This document shows, one piece after another, positions 15,716 through 24,846 of a stretch of DNA of 64,000 bases. Under the pieces are notes generated by a model that did not search any database, had not been told where the DNA came from, and saw only the letters and a list, made by a program, of their open reading frames with translations. Each line of letters starts with the position of its first letter. Within the stretch, counting starts at the first letter, position 1. Origin of the DNA: Rossellomorea vietnamensis (GTDB taxonomy: Bacteria > Bacillota > Bacilli > Bacillales > Bacillaceae_B); contig NZ_CP104558.1 of the NCBI RefSeq assembly GCF_025398035.1, positions 2,956,501 to 3,020,500 on the forward strand, in the 5' to 3' direction. The translations under genes and the position numbers were made by a program.

Positions 15716-15748
15716 AAAAAACCAGCACGCCCACAGGCGCACTGGTTG
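15716..15748 (-). terminator. Terminator of rsfA
   Basis: Minus strand AACCAGTGCGCC and GGCGTGCTGGTT, two mismatches, followed by six T. Confidence 0.75.
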
Positions 15749-15757
15749 GGAATACCA

Positions 15758-16579
15758 TTATTCAGCTACTTTTTCGAGATTTCCGTTTCGATCCATCTTG
15801 AACCTCGGTGCTTTTGATTCGTCTTCATCGAATACGACAAGCTTTCTGGCCCGGTTCATGATTTGCATGAGTGTTTCGTAGTCTTCCTGCATCGTGACGG
15901 AGTTGTTTTCAAGGGCTTTGACTTTCTTTTCGAGCTCGGCATTTTCTTTTCGGAGGTCGGAAATCTCCTGCTTCAATCTCTGATTCTCAATTTTCATGTA
16001 GTCGGAGTTCATGTTGGTTTGGGCCAGGTTCTGAAGGTACGCGATCACCTTTTCAAGTGTGACTTCCCCTTTTAGTCCCGCTGGCTTTACCACGTGGTTG
16101 GCAGCAGGTGCCTGTTGCGCCGCATAAGCCTGTTCCTCACTTGCTTCGACTTTAAAGTCCTGCGCTGTTTCTTCGGTTTCTTTCCCCAGTTGCTCTGTTT
16201 CCGGTACGTAGTTCTCGTACTCGGCAAATTCCATTTCTTCTTCCGCCTCAGTCATTGATAGAGACATAGCGTCTAAATCTTCGAAGGAAGGTGTCGGTGG
16301 CTGGTATAATAGCTTTTTCTTGCCGCCCTGGTCTTTTCCGAGGATGCGGTGGCGCTGTTTGCGTTGTTTTTTTGCTAGTGAAAGAGCTTTCTCGTACTGA
16401 TGGCGCACGACGGCGTTCCAGCGGAATCCACATGCGGCGGATGTGCGGTTCAGTTTATCCCCGACTTCCTCGAAGGCATTCAGTTGTGTACTGCCTTCAC
16501 GCACATGACGTAAGACCGTTTCGGCCAATAATAGATCATTTTCTTCCGTCCAGGCATCCTGTCTTGTTTTCATCATCAT
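15758..16579 (-). CDS. rsfA: Prespore-specific regulator RsfA family
   Basis: A 273-residue regulator. The N-terminal Myb-like DNA-binding domain is [20 protein letters not shown] ending [16 protein letters not shown] (about 8-58). The acidic middle is disordered; residues about 190-245 form a coiled coil ([20 protein letters not shown]). In B. subtilis RsfA fine-tunes SigF-dependent genes in the forespore. Several adjacent ATG codons (16579, 16576, 16573) are possible starts. Confidence 0.92.
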   Translation of the reverse strand: MMMKTRQDAWTEENDLLLAETVLRHVREGSTQLNAFEEVGDKLNRTSAACGFRWNAVVRHQYEKALSLAKKQRKQRHRILGKDQGGKKKLLYQPPTPSFEDLDAMSLSMTEAEEEMEFAEYENYVPETEQLGKETEETAQDFKVEASEEQAYAAQQAPAANHVVKPAGLKGEVTLEKVIAYLQNLAQTNMNSDYMKIENQRLKQEISDLRKENAELEKKVKALENNSVTMQEDYETLMQIMNRARKLVVFDEDESKAPRFKMDRNGNLEKVAE

Positions 16580-16819
16580 TTCATCTCAACTCCCAAAGTT
16601 TTCTTAAAGTATTCGTTGATAAAAGGATGGACCATTTCTCAGGTTTTTATACGAATATGTTAAAATTATTTTCTGTCTGCTAGTTTCGTTGTATCAGTGA
16701 GGAACCATGCGGGATGGAAACGATGTTCACTTGCAAAACATGACTGAAAACTGTATTCTATAAATCGATGTTTACGACGTATAAAATGCATTTCAATAGA
16801 TAGAAAGGGTTGTTGACAG

Positions 16820-17044
16820 ATGGCAAACGAATTCCGTGTTTGCGATGATTGTCAGGCCGTTAACCTAAAGACCTTGATTCCAAAATTAAAGGAGATCGAT
16901 CCGGACGCACCGATTGACATTGCGTGCCAATCCTATTGTGGTCCAGGACGCAAAAAGACATTCGCTTTTGTGAATAATCGTCCTGTAGCGGCGTTGACTG
17001 AAGAAGAATTGATGGAAAAAGTGATCAAGAAAATAAAGAAATAA
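16820..17044 (+). CDS. DUF1450 family protein
   Basis: A 74-residue protein with four Cys: [11 protein letters not shown] (residues 8-11) and [20 protein letters not shown], the DUF1450 (YuzB/YwzC-like) signature resembling a thin thioredoxin-like ferredoxin fold. Function unknown. Own ribosome site (GAAAGGGTTG) and terminator. Confidence 0.88.
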   Translation: MANEFRVCDDCQAVNLKTLIPKLKEIDPDAPIDIACQSYCGPGRKKTFAFVNNRPVAALTEEELMEKVIKKIKK

Positions 17045-17047
17045 AGG

Positions 17048-17076
17048 GAAACTTCCTCCTGAGGGAGTTTTTTCTT
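17048..17076 (+). terminator. Terminator of the DUF1450 gene
   Basis: AACTTCCTCC, TGAG loop, GGAGTT, then six T. Confidence 0.7.
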
Positions 17077-17168
17077 TTCTACTGATAAAAATAAATAAAG
17101 GTTTGCGCCTCTTTGGAAAAGGAAACTACATAAGGGGTAGAGAAATAATAGGAGAGATTTTTTTGTCA

Positions 17169-17202
17169 AGCGTCCAAATTTTTTTGAAGGATTTGGAACG
17201 CT
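17169..17202. repeat. Imperfect inverted repeat upstream of ywfO
   Basis: AGCGTCCAAAT and ATTTGGAACGCT with one unpaired base, 100 bases before the TATAAT element (17280) preceding ywfO. It may be an operator. Confidence 0.5.
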
Positions 17203-17315
17203 TGCGGTGGAACAATCAAAGGACAAATACCTATTTTTTTCGACAAAATTCGAGATGAATGCGATGGAGCAAGTCGCTATAATAGAAATATGCTAGTTTA
17301 GGAAGAGGGTAGAAG

Positions 17316-18614
17316 ATGGAGTATGCCAAGCAGAAATTACATGAAGAAAAAGTATTTAAAGACCCTGTTCATCGCTATGTTCATGTAAAGGATCGCGTGA
17401 TTTGGGATTTGATCGGGACAAAAGAGTTCCAGCGACTCCGCAGAATCAGACAGCTCGGAACCACCTACTTGACCTTTCACGGAGCGGAACACAGCCGGTT
17501 CAATCATTCTCTTGGCGTGTATGAAATCATCCGCCGCATCGTCGATGATGTCTTCGTCGGAAGACCGGAGTGGAACCAGGATGAGCGCTTATTGTCATTG
17601 TGTGCTGCGTTATTGCATGATCTGGGACACGGTCCGTTTTCCCATTCCTTTGAAAAGGTGTTTCACCTCGATCACGAGCATTTTACCCAAGCCATCATCT
17701 TAGGGGATACAGAGGTGAACGCGGTTCTCGTTAAAGTGGCACCGGAATTTCCGAAGCATGTGGCAGAAGTGATCGCGAAGACGTACAGTAACAAGCTGGT
17801 CGTCAGCCTCATTTCAAGCCAGATCGATGCCGATCGCATGGATTATCTGCAGCGTGACGCCTATTTTACAGGGGTTAGCTACGGACATTTCGACATGGAG
17901 CGTATCCTCCGTGTGATGAGGCCCCGTGAAGACCAGGTTGTCATCAAGCAGAGCGGGATGCATGCCGTGGAGGACTACATCATGAGCCGCTATCAGATGT
18001 ACTGGCAGGTGTATTTCCATCCGGTGACGAGAAGTGCAGAAGTGATCCTGACGAAGATTCTACATAGGGCGAAGGAGCTTCATGAAGAGTTCTATTCCTT
18101 TAAGCAAAGTCCAATCCATTTTTATTCCCTGTTTGAGGGGGAAGTGGCCCTTGAGGATTATTTAAAGCTCGATGAAGCGGTCATCATGTACTATTTTCAG
18201 ATTTGGCAGGAAGAAGAGGATCCGATTTTACGGGACTTATGCGAGCGGTTCATGAACCGGAATCTCTTCAAGTATGTGGAATTCGATCCGGCGAAGGAAT
18301 ACAAGAAGCACAGTGAGCTTGAAGCCCTCTTTAAAAAGGCGGGAATCGATCCCGATTATTACCTGGTGGTAGATTCATCTTCAGACCTTCCATACGATTT
18401 CTACAGGCCGGGTGAGGAAGAGGAACGGCTCCCGATACATCTGTTGATGAAGAATGAGGAGCTGCGCGAATTATCCAGGCAGTCGGATATCGTGGATTCC
18501 ATCTCTGGAAAGCGCCGGACCGATCATAAATTATACTATCCAGTGGATTTACTATATGACGAATCAACAAAGAAAAACATTAAGCGCCAGATCCGAAAGA
18601 TTCTGGAGCTGTAG
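17316..18614 (+). CDS. ywfO: HD-domain phosphohydrolase YwfO
   Basis: dGTPase-like HD protein (432 aa). The metal site is HSRFNHSLGVYEIIRRI (His near 62 and 67) and LLHDLGHGPFSHSFE (HD at about 107-108), with DADRMDYLQRDAYFTGV giving the distal Asp. B. subtilis YwfO and its enterococcal relatives hydrolyse nucleoside triphosphates, some dNTPs. The C-terminal 150 residues are helical and charged. It is followed by ywgA as in B. subtilis. Confidence 0.92.
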   Translation: MEYAKQKLHEEKVFKDPVHRYVHVKDRVIWDLIGTKEFQRLRRIRQLGTTYLTFHGAEHSRFNHSLGVYEIIRRIVDDVFVGRPEWNQDERLLSLCAALLHDLGHGPFSHSFEKVFHLDHEHFTQAIILGDTEVNAVLVKVAPEFPKHVAEVIAKTYSNKLVVSLISSQIDADRMDYLQRDAYFTGVSYGHFDMERILRVMRPREDQVVIKQSGMHAVEDYIMSRYQMYWQVYFHPVTRSAEVILTKILHRAKELHEEFYSFKQSPIHFYSLFEGEVALEDYLKLDEAVIMYYFQIWQEEEDPILRDLCERFMNRNLFKYVEFDPAKEYKKHSELEALFKKAGIDPDYYLVVDSSSDLPYDFYRPGEEEERLPIHLLMKNEELRELSRQSDIVDSISGKRRTDHKLYYPVDLLYDESTKKNIKRQIRKILEL

Positions 18615-18660
18615 ACGAGGACCTGACTTATGCAATACTAGGAGTAGGAGATGACGTACA

Positions 18661-19170
18661 TTGTTAAAAGAGCATGCAAAATTGATGAGTGCCTTCTTTG
18701 CCTCGGGTGAAGTGGTGGGAAGAAAGAAGCTTCAGAAAATGATCTATATCGCGAAGAAGCTTGAATTCCCGTTTCAGGAAAAATTTCAATTTCATTTTTA
18801 TGGTCCGTATTCGGAAGAACTGACGCTTCGGGTGGAGGAGCTATGTAATATGGGGTTCATCTCCGAGGTGAAGGAAAAAAAGGGCGGCTACTATCAATAC
18901 CGCTATACGGTCACGAAAGAAGGGGAGGACTTCCTGGAAATCTACGAAAAGGATATGCCCTGCCTGAAGGATTGCCTTACGGATATGAACGTTCAATCAG
19001 CACGCTTCCTTGAACTTGTTTCGACCGTCTTATATTTTGACAACCTTCCAAAAGAAGAAGTCGTGGAAAAAGTGTTCACACTCAAGAGCAAGCAGAAATA
19101 TACAGAAGAAGAAATCGACGAAGCCTTCGCTTATATTGACGGACTAAAATCGAAAAAAATCGTTCAGTAG
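18661..19170 (+). CDS. ywgA: YwgA family protein
   Basis: A 169-residue protein with N-terminal KLMSAFFASGEVVGRKKLQK, then YSEELTLRVEELCNMGFISE, arranged like a winged-helix domain, and a helical C-terminal part with KYTEEEIDEAFAYIDGLK. It is conserved beside ywfO in Bacilli; function unknown. TTG start with AGGAGATG upstream. Confidence 0.88.
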   Translation: MLKEHAKLMSAFFASGEVVGRKKLQKMIYIAKKLEFPFQEKFQFHFYGPYSEELTLRVEELCNMGFISEVKEKKGGYYQYRYTVTKEGEDFLEIYEKDMPCLKDCLTDMNVQSARFLELVSTVLYFDNLPKEEVVEKVFTLKSKQKYTEEEIDEAFAYIDGLKSKKIVQ

Positions 19171-19190
19171 AGAACGTTCTTATATGATAT

Positions 19191-19229
19191 AAAGGGGGGA
19201 TCACTCGCCAAGAGTGATCCCCCCTTTTA
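19191..19229. terminator. Shared terminator between ywgA and the DUF4083 gene
   Basis: AAGGGGGGATCACTC, GCCAA loop, GAGTGATCCCCCCTT: a perfect 15-bp stem, T-rich on the + side. Confidence 0.88.
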
Positions 19230-19238
19230 TATAAAATT

Positions 19239-19430
19239 CTACGGTTTAGGTGATTGATCCATTTTTTCGATGATTTCATCAAGCTTTTTTTCCACCTGTT
19301 TGTCTTGCTTCCGCTGCTGGATCCTTCTGTTTCGAAGCCCTTTCGCCACCATAAAAGCGACAACGACAATGGCTAGTAGAAAAGCCATCATGAACAATTG
19401 TAAGAACACATCGCCAATCGTCAGGTCCAT
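19239..19430 (-). CDS. Small membrane protein, DUF4083-like
   Basis: A 63-residue protein with one N-terminal membrane helix (FLQLFMMAFLLAIVVVAFMV) and a basic, Gln/Lys-rich cytosolic tail (RRIQQRKQDKQVEKKLDEII). The pattern resembles DUF4083 small membrane proteins. ATG at 19430 is chosen because AAAGGATG lies just upstream. Function unknown. Confidence 0.7.
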   Translation of the reverse strand: MDLTIGDVFLQLFMMAFLLAIVVVAFMVAKGLRNRRIQQRKQDKQVEKKLDEIIEKMDQSPKP

Positions 19431-19520
19431 TGTTTTCATCCTTTCCATCGGGTGTATGATATATCGTATTCCTAAGATGCAAATGTTGCCCGTTGGGAAT
19501 TCCGGATCTAAAAAAAGCGG

Positions 19521-19578
19521 AAGCATAAGACAAGCCCGCTGAAAAGGAATGCCTTTTCAGCGGGCTTGTCTTATGCTT
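19521..19578. repeat. Perfect 27-bp hairpin, terminator of ywhB
   Basis: Two 27-bp arms (beginning AAGCATAAGACAAGCC) around the loop AATG, directly after the ywhB stop codon. On the minus strand it may end ywhB transcription although the T run beyond is short (TTTTTTAG). It shares AAGCGGAAG and AGCATAAGAC with the element at 21330-21462. Confidence 0.88.
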
Positions 19579-19582
19579 TCTT

Positions 19583-19768
19583 CTATTGATCGCTGAGTCT
19601 CTTGCCGCCGACGGCATAATGACCTTTCGTCATTTCTTCAATGAAGACGACGATTTTATCTTCAGGGGCACCAGTGGTTTCGCTGACGGCTTCGGTCACT
19701 TTTTCGACGAGGGCACGCTTTTGCTCTTCTGAACGGCCTTCGAGCATTTTTACGGTGATATAAGGCAT
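19583..19768 (-). CDS. 2-hydroxymuconate (4-oxalocrotonate) tautomerase family
   Basis: A 61-residue tautomerase of the B. subtilis YwhB type. The catalytic Pro is residue 2 (MPYITVKMLEG), exposed after removal of Met; basic residues RSEEQKRALV follow and the C-terminus has AVGGKRLSD. The enzyme isomerises enol acids in vitro; natural substrate unknown. Position matches ywhB in B. subtilis. Confidence 0.93.
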   Translation of the reverse strand: MPYITVKMLEGRSEEQKRALVEKVTEAVSETTGAPEDKIVVFIEEMTKGHYAVGGKRLSDQ

Positions 19769-19941
19769 AATGATTCGCTCCTTGCTTTCGGATTTGGTAC
19801 AATCTGTGGTAGGCTCTTACTCTATAAATGTAATGGTTAGGGGAAGAGAGAGCAAGTTTGATATGATATGTCATGAATGCAGGAATTTATCTGTATACTA
19901 TGGAATAAGAAAGTAAAACATTTTTTAAAGGAGTACATACT

Positions 19942-20628
19942 TTGGATACGATTAGCTCACTTTTTGAGTCGATTTCCGTCTTTCGGTTGGAGGAGCTTCC
20001 GTTTGTCGTGATCGCCCTCGTCATGGCCTTTACGGTTCATGAGTTCGCACACGCCTATGTGGCATACAAGTTCGGGGATACGACGGCGAAGGATCAGGGA
20101 AGACTCACATTGAATCCGATTCAACATCTGGACCCGTTTGGGACCCTTTTAATACTATTTGTGGGATTTGGCTGGGCGCGGCCTGTGCCTGTCATGAGAT
20201 CCCGTTTCAAGAATCCGCGTTTGGCAGGTGTACTGGTATCCGTTGCCGGCCCATTGAGTAACTTCCTGCTTGCCTTTATTGCATTCGGGATCTTTTACTT
20301 CTTTGTAGGGGTGACGGGTGGCGTCGGGGTTCCACCGTTCATCATTGACCTTCTGCAGATGATCGTTTATTTGAACGTATTGCTGTTTGTCTTCAACTTA
20401 CTGCCGTTCCCTCCGCTGGATGGGTACCGGATCATCGAGGACTTGTCACCGAATCATGTCAGGGCGAAACTGACCCAGTATGAGCAATATGGCGTTCTAT
20501 TATTTTTGATCATTGTCATCACGCCTCTTGACGAATATACGATCTGGCCGTTATTACAGGGTGGCATGACGGCGACCAATCAGGCATTCAGTGCGATATT
20601 CACGACGATTTTTTCAATCTTTAGCTAG
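19942..20628 (+). CDS. ywhC: Site-2 protease family membrane peptidase YwhC
   Basis: M50-type intramembrane zinc metalloprotease (228 aa). Zinc ligands are HEFAH (about residues 33-37) and an Asp in LPFPPLDGYRI (about 160). About five membrane helices. It belongs to the small SpoIVFB-like/YwhC group without PDZ or CBS domains. TTG start with AAAGGAG. Substrate unknown. Cotranscribed with ywhD 13 bases on. Confidence 0.92.
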   Translation: MDTISSLFESISVFRLEELPFVVIALVMAFTVHEFAHAYVAYKFGDTTAKDQGRLTLNPIQHLDPFGTLLILFVGFGWARPVPVMRSRFKNPRLAGVLVSVAGPLSNFLLAFIAFGIFYFFVGVTGGVGVPPFIIDLLQMIVYLNVLLFVFNLLPFPPLDGYRIIEDLSPNHVRAKLTQYEQYGVLLFLIIVITPLDEYTIWPLLQGGMTATNQAFSAIFTTIFSIFS

Positions 20629-20641
20629 GGAGTGACGTTTC

Positions 20642-21148
20642 ATGGAAAAGAAAAAAAACATTGGATTCAATATCATCAAAAGTGACCCCACTGACGGTCA
20701 TGGCGGTTACGGGGTGGGATCATTGAGCCTTGATAATGTTTCGCCTGTCATGATTGATGTCGAAGAAGGGGAAGCGACGATTGAAATCGGAGCCATGCAC
20801 GCAAGGAGCCCGATTGAAAAAGGGATCAAATTTACGAATAACCGTGAGGACTCGGCAGGCGGAAAGCCGTACTGGCTGATCTGGGTGACCATCGACCGGA
20901 TGGAAGACGGCCCGTACTATGCAGGCGTGACGGCTTGTGAGCTCGTTGTGAACCGCGAGAAGCGCAGAGGCTACAAGTCCATGCCGGAACATGTGAACAA
21001 TATGGATAAATCCATCAAGCGGAAGATCGTCCTTGACCAACTGGACGACAAATCCAAAGGCATTCTGACGGACTTTTTAAAGAATCATGATGAAGGTATG
21101 TGGGAACGCTCAAAGGATGAATTGAAGGAAGCGCTGAAAATAAAATAG
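20642..21148 (+). CDS. ywhD: YwhD family protein
   Basis: A 168-residue cytosolic protein of the YwhD family, found next to ywhC in Bacilli. Recognisable blocks are FNIIKSDPTDGHGGYGVGSL and GKPYWLIWVTIDRMEDGPYY. No catalytic motif is evident; function unknown. Ribosome site GGGAGTG. Confidence 0.9.
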   Translation: MEKKKNIGFNIIKSDPTDGHGGYGVGSLSLDNVSPVMIDVEEGEATIEIGAMHARSPIEKGIKFTNNREDSAGGKPYWLIWVTIDRMEDGPYYAGVTACELVVNREKRRGYKSMPEHVNNMDKSIKRKIVLDQLDDKSKGILTDFLKNHDEGMWERSKDELKEALKIK

Positions 21149-21259
21149 ATTGTTTTGTGAACAAAATGTGACATTTCTTTGAATATGTCGTTCACATCTT
21201 GCTCTATGGGTGGAAAAAAAGTACACTTAAATCACAGTTTGCACATAAACTAGGACATG

Positions 21260-21296
21260 AAAAACCCCGGGTTCGCACAAGCCCGGGGTTTTTTGT
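21260..21296 (+). terminator. Terminator of ywhC-ywhD
   Basis: AAAACCCCGGG pairs with CCCGGGGTTTT, followed by more T. Confidence 0.9.
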
Positions 21297-21329
21297 GTTG
21301 TTTTTATTGTTATATAGATGGAAATGGAG

Positions 21330-21462
21330 TTTTCGAGATGTCCAGCTCCAAGGGCTCGGGGCTCGAGGTCATAAGCCAGGTCACCCAAAAAGGCAAAGAA
21401 CGCCTTTCCGGGTGACTCGTCTTATGCTTGTCGCCCCAGTGCGAGCCCCTTCCGCTTTTCTG
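21330..21462. repeat. Imperfect hairpin repeat element at the pbpG 3' end
   Basis: About 130 bp that folds on itself: GTCCAGCTCCAAGGGCTCGG near one end and CGAGCCCCTTCCGC at the other, inner arms GGTCACCC/GGGTGAC, AAAGGCG/CGCCTTT, and GTCATAAGCC against CTTATGC. It ends at the pbpG stop codon. It fills the 314-base ywhD-pbpG gap together with the ywhD terminator. Confidence 0.75.
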
Positions 21463-23514
21463 CTAAAATATCCAATCCCTAACTTTCTCATACCAAGGCT
21501 TCTTCCCTTTTTCTGGTGCCTTTTCTTTCGGTGCTTCTTTTTCACCCAAGTGTTCATGGCAGTATTCGGTCGGTTCGGTGCCTTTTACAAAGTAGGTGAA
21601 GCGCTGGACGGGACAGTCTTCTGTTGCGAGCAGTCCGTTATGGGGGTTCACGGCCACGCCGACGACTCCCTTGGTCGGTTTGAAGTTCTTGACGGGTTCA
21701 TCCTTAAGGGCTTCTTCCATGAAGTGGACCCAGATTTTCTTGGCGTAGTATTTATCATCGACCAGGGAGACCTCTTTTCCTTTATCGTATCCGGTCCACA
21801 CTCCTACGGTTAATTGGGGGGAGTAGCCGATCATCCAGTTGTCTGTATTGGTCGTCCCGGATTTCCCTGCATATGGACGGGTCGCGTCTTTTCGGATCTG
21901 GATCCCCGTTACCGTCGAGTAATCATTGAGCTTAGGGTCGAATATCCCGGTGAGCATATGGGTCATGACGTATGTGAGATCCGGGTCGAGCACCTGCTCT
22001 TTTTTCGATTCGCTTTCATAGATGACCTTCCCAGACCAGTCTTCCACTTTTGTAATGAAAACGGGCTTCACTTTATAGCCGCCGTTGGCAAAGATGCTGT
22101 AGGCGTTGACCATATCGATGACCCGTGCCCCTGATGTACCGAGTGCCGAGGAAGGGTATTTTTTCACCTTTGTCGTCAATCCGAACTTGTCTTTTGCCGT
22201 TTTCGTCAAGGTGTCCTGACCGATGAAGAGATGGGTCTTCACGGCGTACACGTTATCAGATAGAGCGATGGCCTGGGCCAGGGTGATATCTCCATCGGCA
22301 TATTTGTTGTTGTAATTATGAGGGGTGTACTTTTTTCCATCATCGAATGTAAAGGACGTCATTTCGCTCTTCATCGTCGTGGCTGGCGTAAACCCTTGCT
22401 TTAAAGCAGAGTAGTAGAGTAGCGGTTTGATCGTTGATCCCGGCTGGCGGATTGCCTGCACGGCACGGTTAAACGGACTCTCTTCATAATCCCTTCCCCC
22501 TACTAAAGCTGTTACATATCCATTTTTCGGGTTCATGGACACAAATCCCAATTGGATATCCGATTCATCGGGGATCTGTTCCTTCACGACTTTCTCGGCC
22601 ACCTGTTGATGATCGGGGTTGAGTGTCGTATAGACTTTCAAGCCGCCCATCTCGATGGTACGTTCCTCAATCCCCAAGTCCGAGCGGAGGATGCTTTTCA
22701 CGACATCTTGAAAATAGGGGGCGGTTTCCGCCTTTTGATGGGCGTGCTCCCCTGTGATGCGGATTGGTGCCGCTTTGGAAACGGCCTCTTGCTCTTTGGT
22801 TATAAAGCCGTCCCCGGTCATGGACTGAAGGATGAGCTCCTGGCGCTTCTTGGCATTTTCAGGGTGAGTAACTGGCGAATAGTAGGAGGGTGCTTTCGGA
22901 ATCCCCGCGAGCATGGCGGCTTCTGAGACGGTCAATTGATTGGCATCTTTGCCAAAATAATATTGACTCGCTGCCTGGACACCGTATGCGCCGTGTCCGT
23001 AATAGATGGTATTTAAATAGCCTTCTAGAATGTCCTTCTTGGAGTAGTTCATTTCGATCCTGATCGTGTAGAGGGCTTCTGAGATCTTTCTCTTCCATGT
23101 TTTATCATGAGAAAGAAATAGATTGCGAGCGTACTGCTGTGAAATGGTGCTGGCCCCCTGCACCTTTGACATCGCTTTGACGTCGGCAAGGGCTGCCCCT
23201 GCCATCCGCTTCAGGTCAAACCCGTAATGCTGGTAGAAGCTTTTGTCTTCAATGGAGATCGTCGCTTCAATGAGGGCCGGGGAAATTTCCTTCAGACCCA
23301 CCCAGTAGCGCTTCTCGCCTGTATTCGTTTCCCCTATGACCGAACCATCCTCACCATAGATCAAAGTAGATTGAGGAACGGCAAGGGGAGGCGGCCCCTG
23401 GACCTTGGCATAAATCAAAACCCCCATGATCCCCACCAAAAAGAGGACCAAGCCCGCGAGAGTCCCGACCACTGCAAATCTCGCATATTTCTTTGTCTTC
23501 TCCATTCGAGCCAT
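21463..23514 (-). CDS. pbpG: Class A penicillin-binding protein (PbpG/PBP1A type)
   Basis: Bifunctional peptidoglycan synthase (683 aa). After a membrane helix (FAVVGTLAGLVLFLVGIMGV), the GT51 transglycosylase domain carries SIEDKSFYQHYGFDLKRMAG (catalytic Glu), STISQQYARNLFLS and KKDILEGYLNTIYYG. The transpeptidase domain carries RQPGSTIKPLL (SxxK), LSDNVYAVK (SxN) and YAGKSGTTNTDNW (KTG). Position beside speE corresponds to B. subtilis ywhE/pbpG, expressed in the forespore. Start is uncertain: ATG at 23514 (used), 23523 or 23556. Confidence 0.93.
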   Translation of the reverse strand: MARMEKTKKYARFAVVGTLAGLVLFLVGIMGVLIYAKVQGPPPLAVPQSTLIYGEDGSVIGETNTGEKRYWVGLKEISPALIEATISIEDKSFYQHYGFDLKRMAGAALADVKAMSKVQGASTISQQYARNLFLSHDKTWKRKISEALYTIRIEMNYSKKDILEGYLNTIYYGHGAYGVQAASQYYFGKDANQLTVSEAAMLAGIPKAPSYYSPVTHPENAKKRQELILQSMTGDGFITKEQEAVSKAAPIRITGEHAHQKAETAPYFQDVVKSILRSDLGIEERTIEMGGLKVYTTLNPDHQQVAEKVVKEQIPDESDIQLGFVSMNPKNGYVTALVGGRDYEESPFNRAVQAIRQPGSTIKPLLYYSALKQGFTPATTMKSEMTSFTFDDGKKYTPHNYNNKYADGDITLAQAIALSDNVYAVKTHLFIGQDTLTKTAKDKFGLTTKVKKYPSSALGTSGARVIDMVNAYSIFANGGYKVKPVFITKVEDWSGKVIYESESKKEQVLDPDLTYVMTHMLTGIFDPKLNDYSTVTGIQIRKDATRPYAGKSGTTNTDNWMIGYSPQLTVGVWTGYDKGKEVSLVDDKYYAKKIWVHFMEEALKDEPVKNFKPTKGVVGVAVNPHNGLLATEDCPVQRFTYFVKGTEPTEYCHEHLGEKEAPKEKAPEKGKKPWYEKVRDWIF

Positions 23515-23561
23515 CACTTCCATACCTCTCCCTACTTTCCCTGCAAAGGCCCGCATCTCTT

Positions 23562-23574
23562 GAGGGACGGACCT
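23562..23574 (-). repeat. Dispersed repeat AGGTCCGTCCCTC, copy 2
   Basis: GAGGGACGGACCT on the + strand, just upstream of the pbpG reading frame. Confidence 0.9.
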
Positions 23575-23604
23575 CGGATTTTTTTATATAAGTGCATTGG
23601 TTTA

Positions 23605-23632
23605 TACTGATTACTGTGTAGTAACAGTATGA
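23605..23632. repeat. Inverted repeat in the pbpG-speE gap
   Basis: ATACTGATTACT and AGTAACAGTAT, one unpaired base, in the 398-base intergenic region. Possible operator for pbpG or speE. The rest of this gap holds repeat copy 2 and the speE promoter; nothing else was seen. Confidence 0.45.
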
Positions 23633-23679
23633 AAAGATTTACGAGATTTTAAACGTCAAAGGTTTAGAAAAAATTTCAC

Positions 23680-23707
23680 TTGAAATTTTGCTAGATTCCA
23701 CTATACT
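23680..23707 (+). promoter_or_regulatory. Possible SigA promoter upstream of speE
   Basis: TTGAAA, 16-base spacer, TATACT. It lies 200 bases before the gene, implying a long leader. Confidence 0.45.
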
Positions 23708-23912
23708 TTTTCTCATGTTTGTATTTATCATGATAGGGAAGGATAAAAATGACGTCCGATGCGGATGTTTTTATAAATAGGAGTAAAGCCTGTTATGTCA
23801 GGGTTTCGCTTCACTTTGTCCTAAAGATGAACGTGTGAAGGATCAAACTAGTGGTATATGATTTTTACAGAAACGGCAATAAACCATTAAAACAAGAAGG
23901 GAAGTTGAAACA

Positions 23913-24743
23913 ATGAGTGGACTTTGGTACACAGAGAAACAAACAGAAAACTTCGGGATCACGATGAAAATCAAGAATACTTTACATACAGAGCAAACGG
24001 ATTTTCAATATCTTGAAATGGCTGAAACAGAAGAATGGGGCAATATGCTGTTCCTTGACGGCATGGTCATGACGAGCCAGAAGGATGAGTTCGTCTATCA
24101 TGAAATGGTCGCACATGTTCCATTATTCACGCATCCGAACCCAGAAACTGTTTTGGTTGTCGGCGGAGGAGACGGAGGCGTCATCCGTGAAGTGTTGAAA
24201 CACCCAAGCGTGAAAAAGGCCGTTCTTGTTGAAATCGACGGAAAAGTAATCGAGTATTCTAAGAAATATCTTCCTGAGATTGCGGGAGAGTTAGAGAACG
24301 AGCGCGTGGACGTACAAGTCGACGATGGCTTCATGCACATCGCGAAGAGTGAGAACGAATATGACGTGATTATGGTCGATTCCACTGAGCCTGTAGGACC
24401 AGCTGTTAACCTATTCACAAAAGGATTCTACGCAGGGATCTCCAAAGCATTGAAAGAAGACGGAATCTTCGTTGCTCAATGTGATAACCCATGGTTCAAA
24501 GCAGACCTTATCCGCCAGGTACAGAGCGACGTGAAGGAAATCTTCCCGATTACCCGCCTGTACACAGCGAACATCCCAACGTACCCAAGCGGCCTGTGGG
24601 CATTCACCATCGGTTCCAAAAAGCACGACCCAATCGAAGTACCGGAAGAGCGTTTCCACGACATCGAAACGAAATACTACACACCGGAACTGCACAAAGC
24701 AGCATTCGCCCTTCCAAAATTCGTTAAAGACCTGACAAAATAA
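23913..24743 (+). CDS. speE: Spermidine synthase
   Basis: Aminopropyltransferase (276 aa) that adds aminopropyl from decarboxylated SAM to putrescine. Family signature [20 protein letters not shown] (about 77-96) binds the nucleoside; [10 protein letters not shown] and [15 protein letters not shown] (about 145-160) hold catalytic Asp. [20 protein letters not shown] completes the active site. Followed by speB as in B. subtilis; the two together give agmatine to putrescine to spermidine. Ribosome site GAAGGGAAG. Confidence 0.96.
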   Translation: MSGLWYTEKQTENFGITMKIKNTLHTEQTDFQYLEMAETEEWGNMLFLDGMVMTSQKDEFVYHEMVAHVPLFTHPNPETVLVVGGGDGGVIREVLKHPSVKKAVLVEIDGKVIEYSKKYLPEIAGELENERVDVQVDDGFMHIAKSENEYDVIMVDSTEPVGPAVNLFTKGFYAGISKALKEDGIFVAQCDNPWFKADLIRQVQSDVKEIFPITRLYTANIPTYPSGLWAFTIGSKKHDPIEVPEERFHDIETKYYTPELHKAAFALPKFVKDLTK

Positions 24744-24747
24744 ATGT

Positions 24748-24760
24748 GAGGGACGGACCT
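24748..24760 (-). repeat. Dispersed repeat AGGTCCGTCCCTC, copy 3
   Basis: GAGGGACGGACCT two bases after the speE stop codon region. Confidence 0.9.
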
Positions 24761-24792
24761 CAAATTTCAAGGTGAAATCCTATAATATCAAG

Positions 24793-24824
24793 GAGGGACG
24801 GACCTAAAGCTAGGTCCGTCCCTC
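24793..24824. terminator. Inverted pair of dispersed repeats between speE and speB
   Basis: GAGGGACGGACCTA and TAGGTCCGTCCCTC form a perfect 14-bp stem with loop AAGC. No T run follows, so it may attenuate or stabilise speE mRNA rather than end it. Confidence 0.8.
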
Positions 24825-24846
24825 TCTAAAAGAGAGGTTGAAGAAT

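Noticed and set aside
21199-21813. 204-codon + strand frame
   Set aside because: It runs through a non-coding repeat and antisense to the certain gene pbpG; composition is arbitrary.
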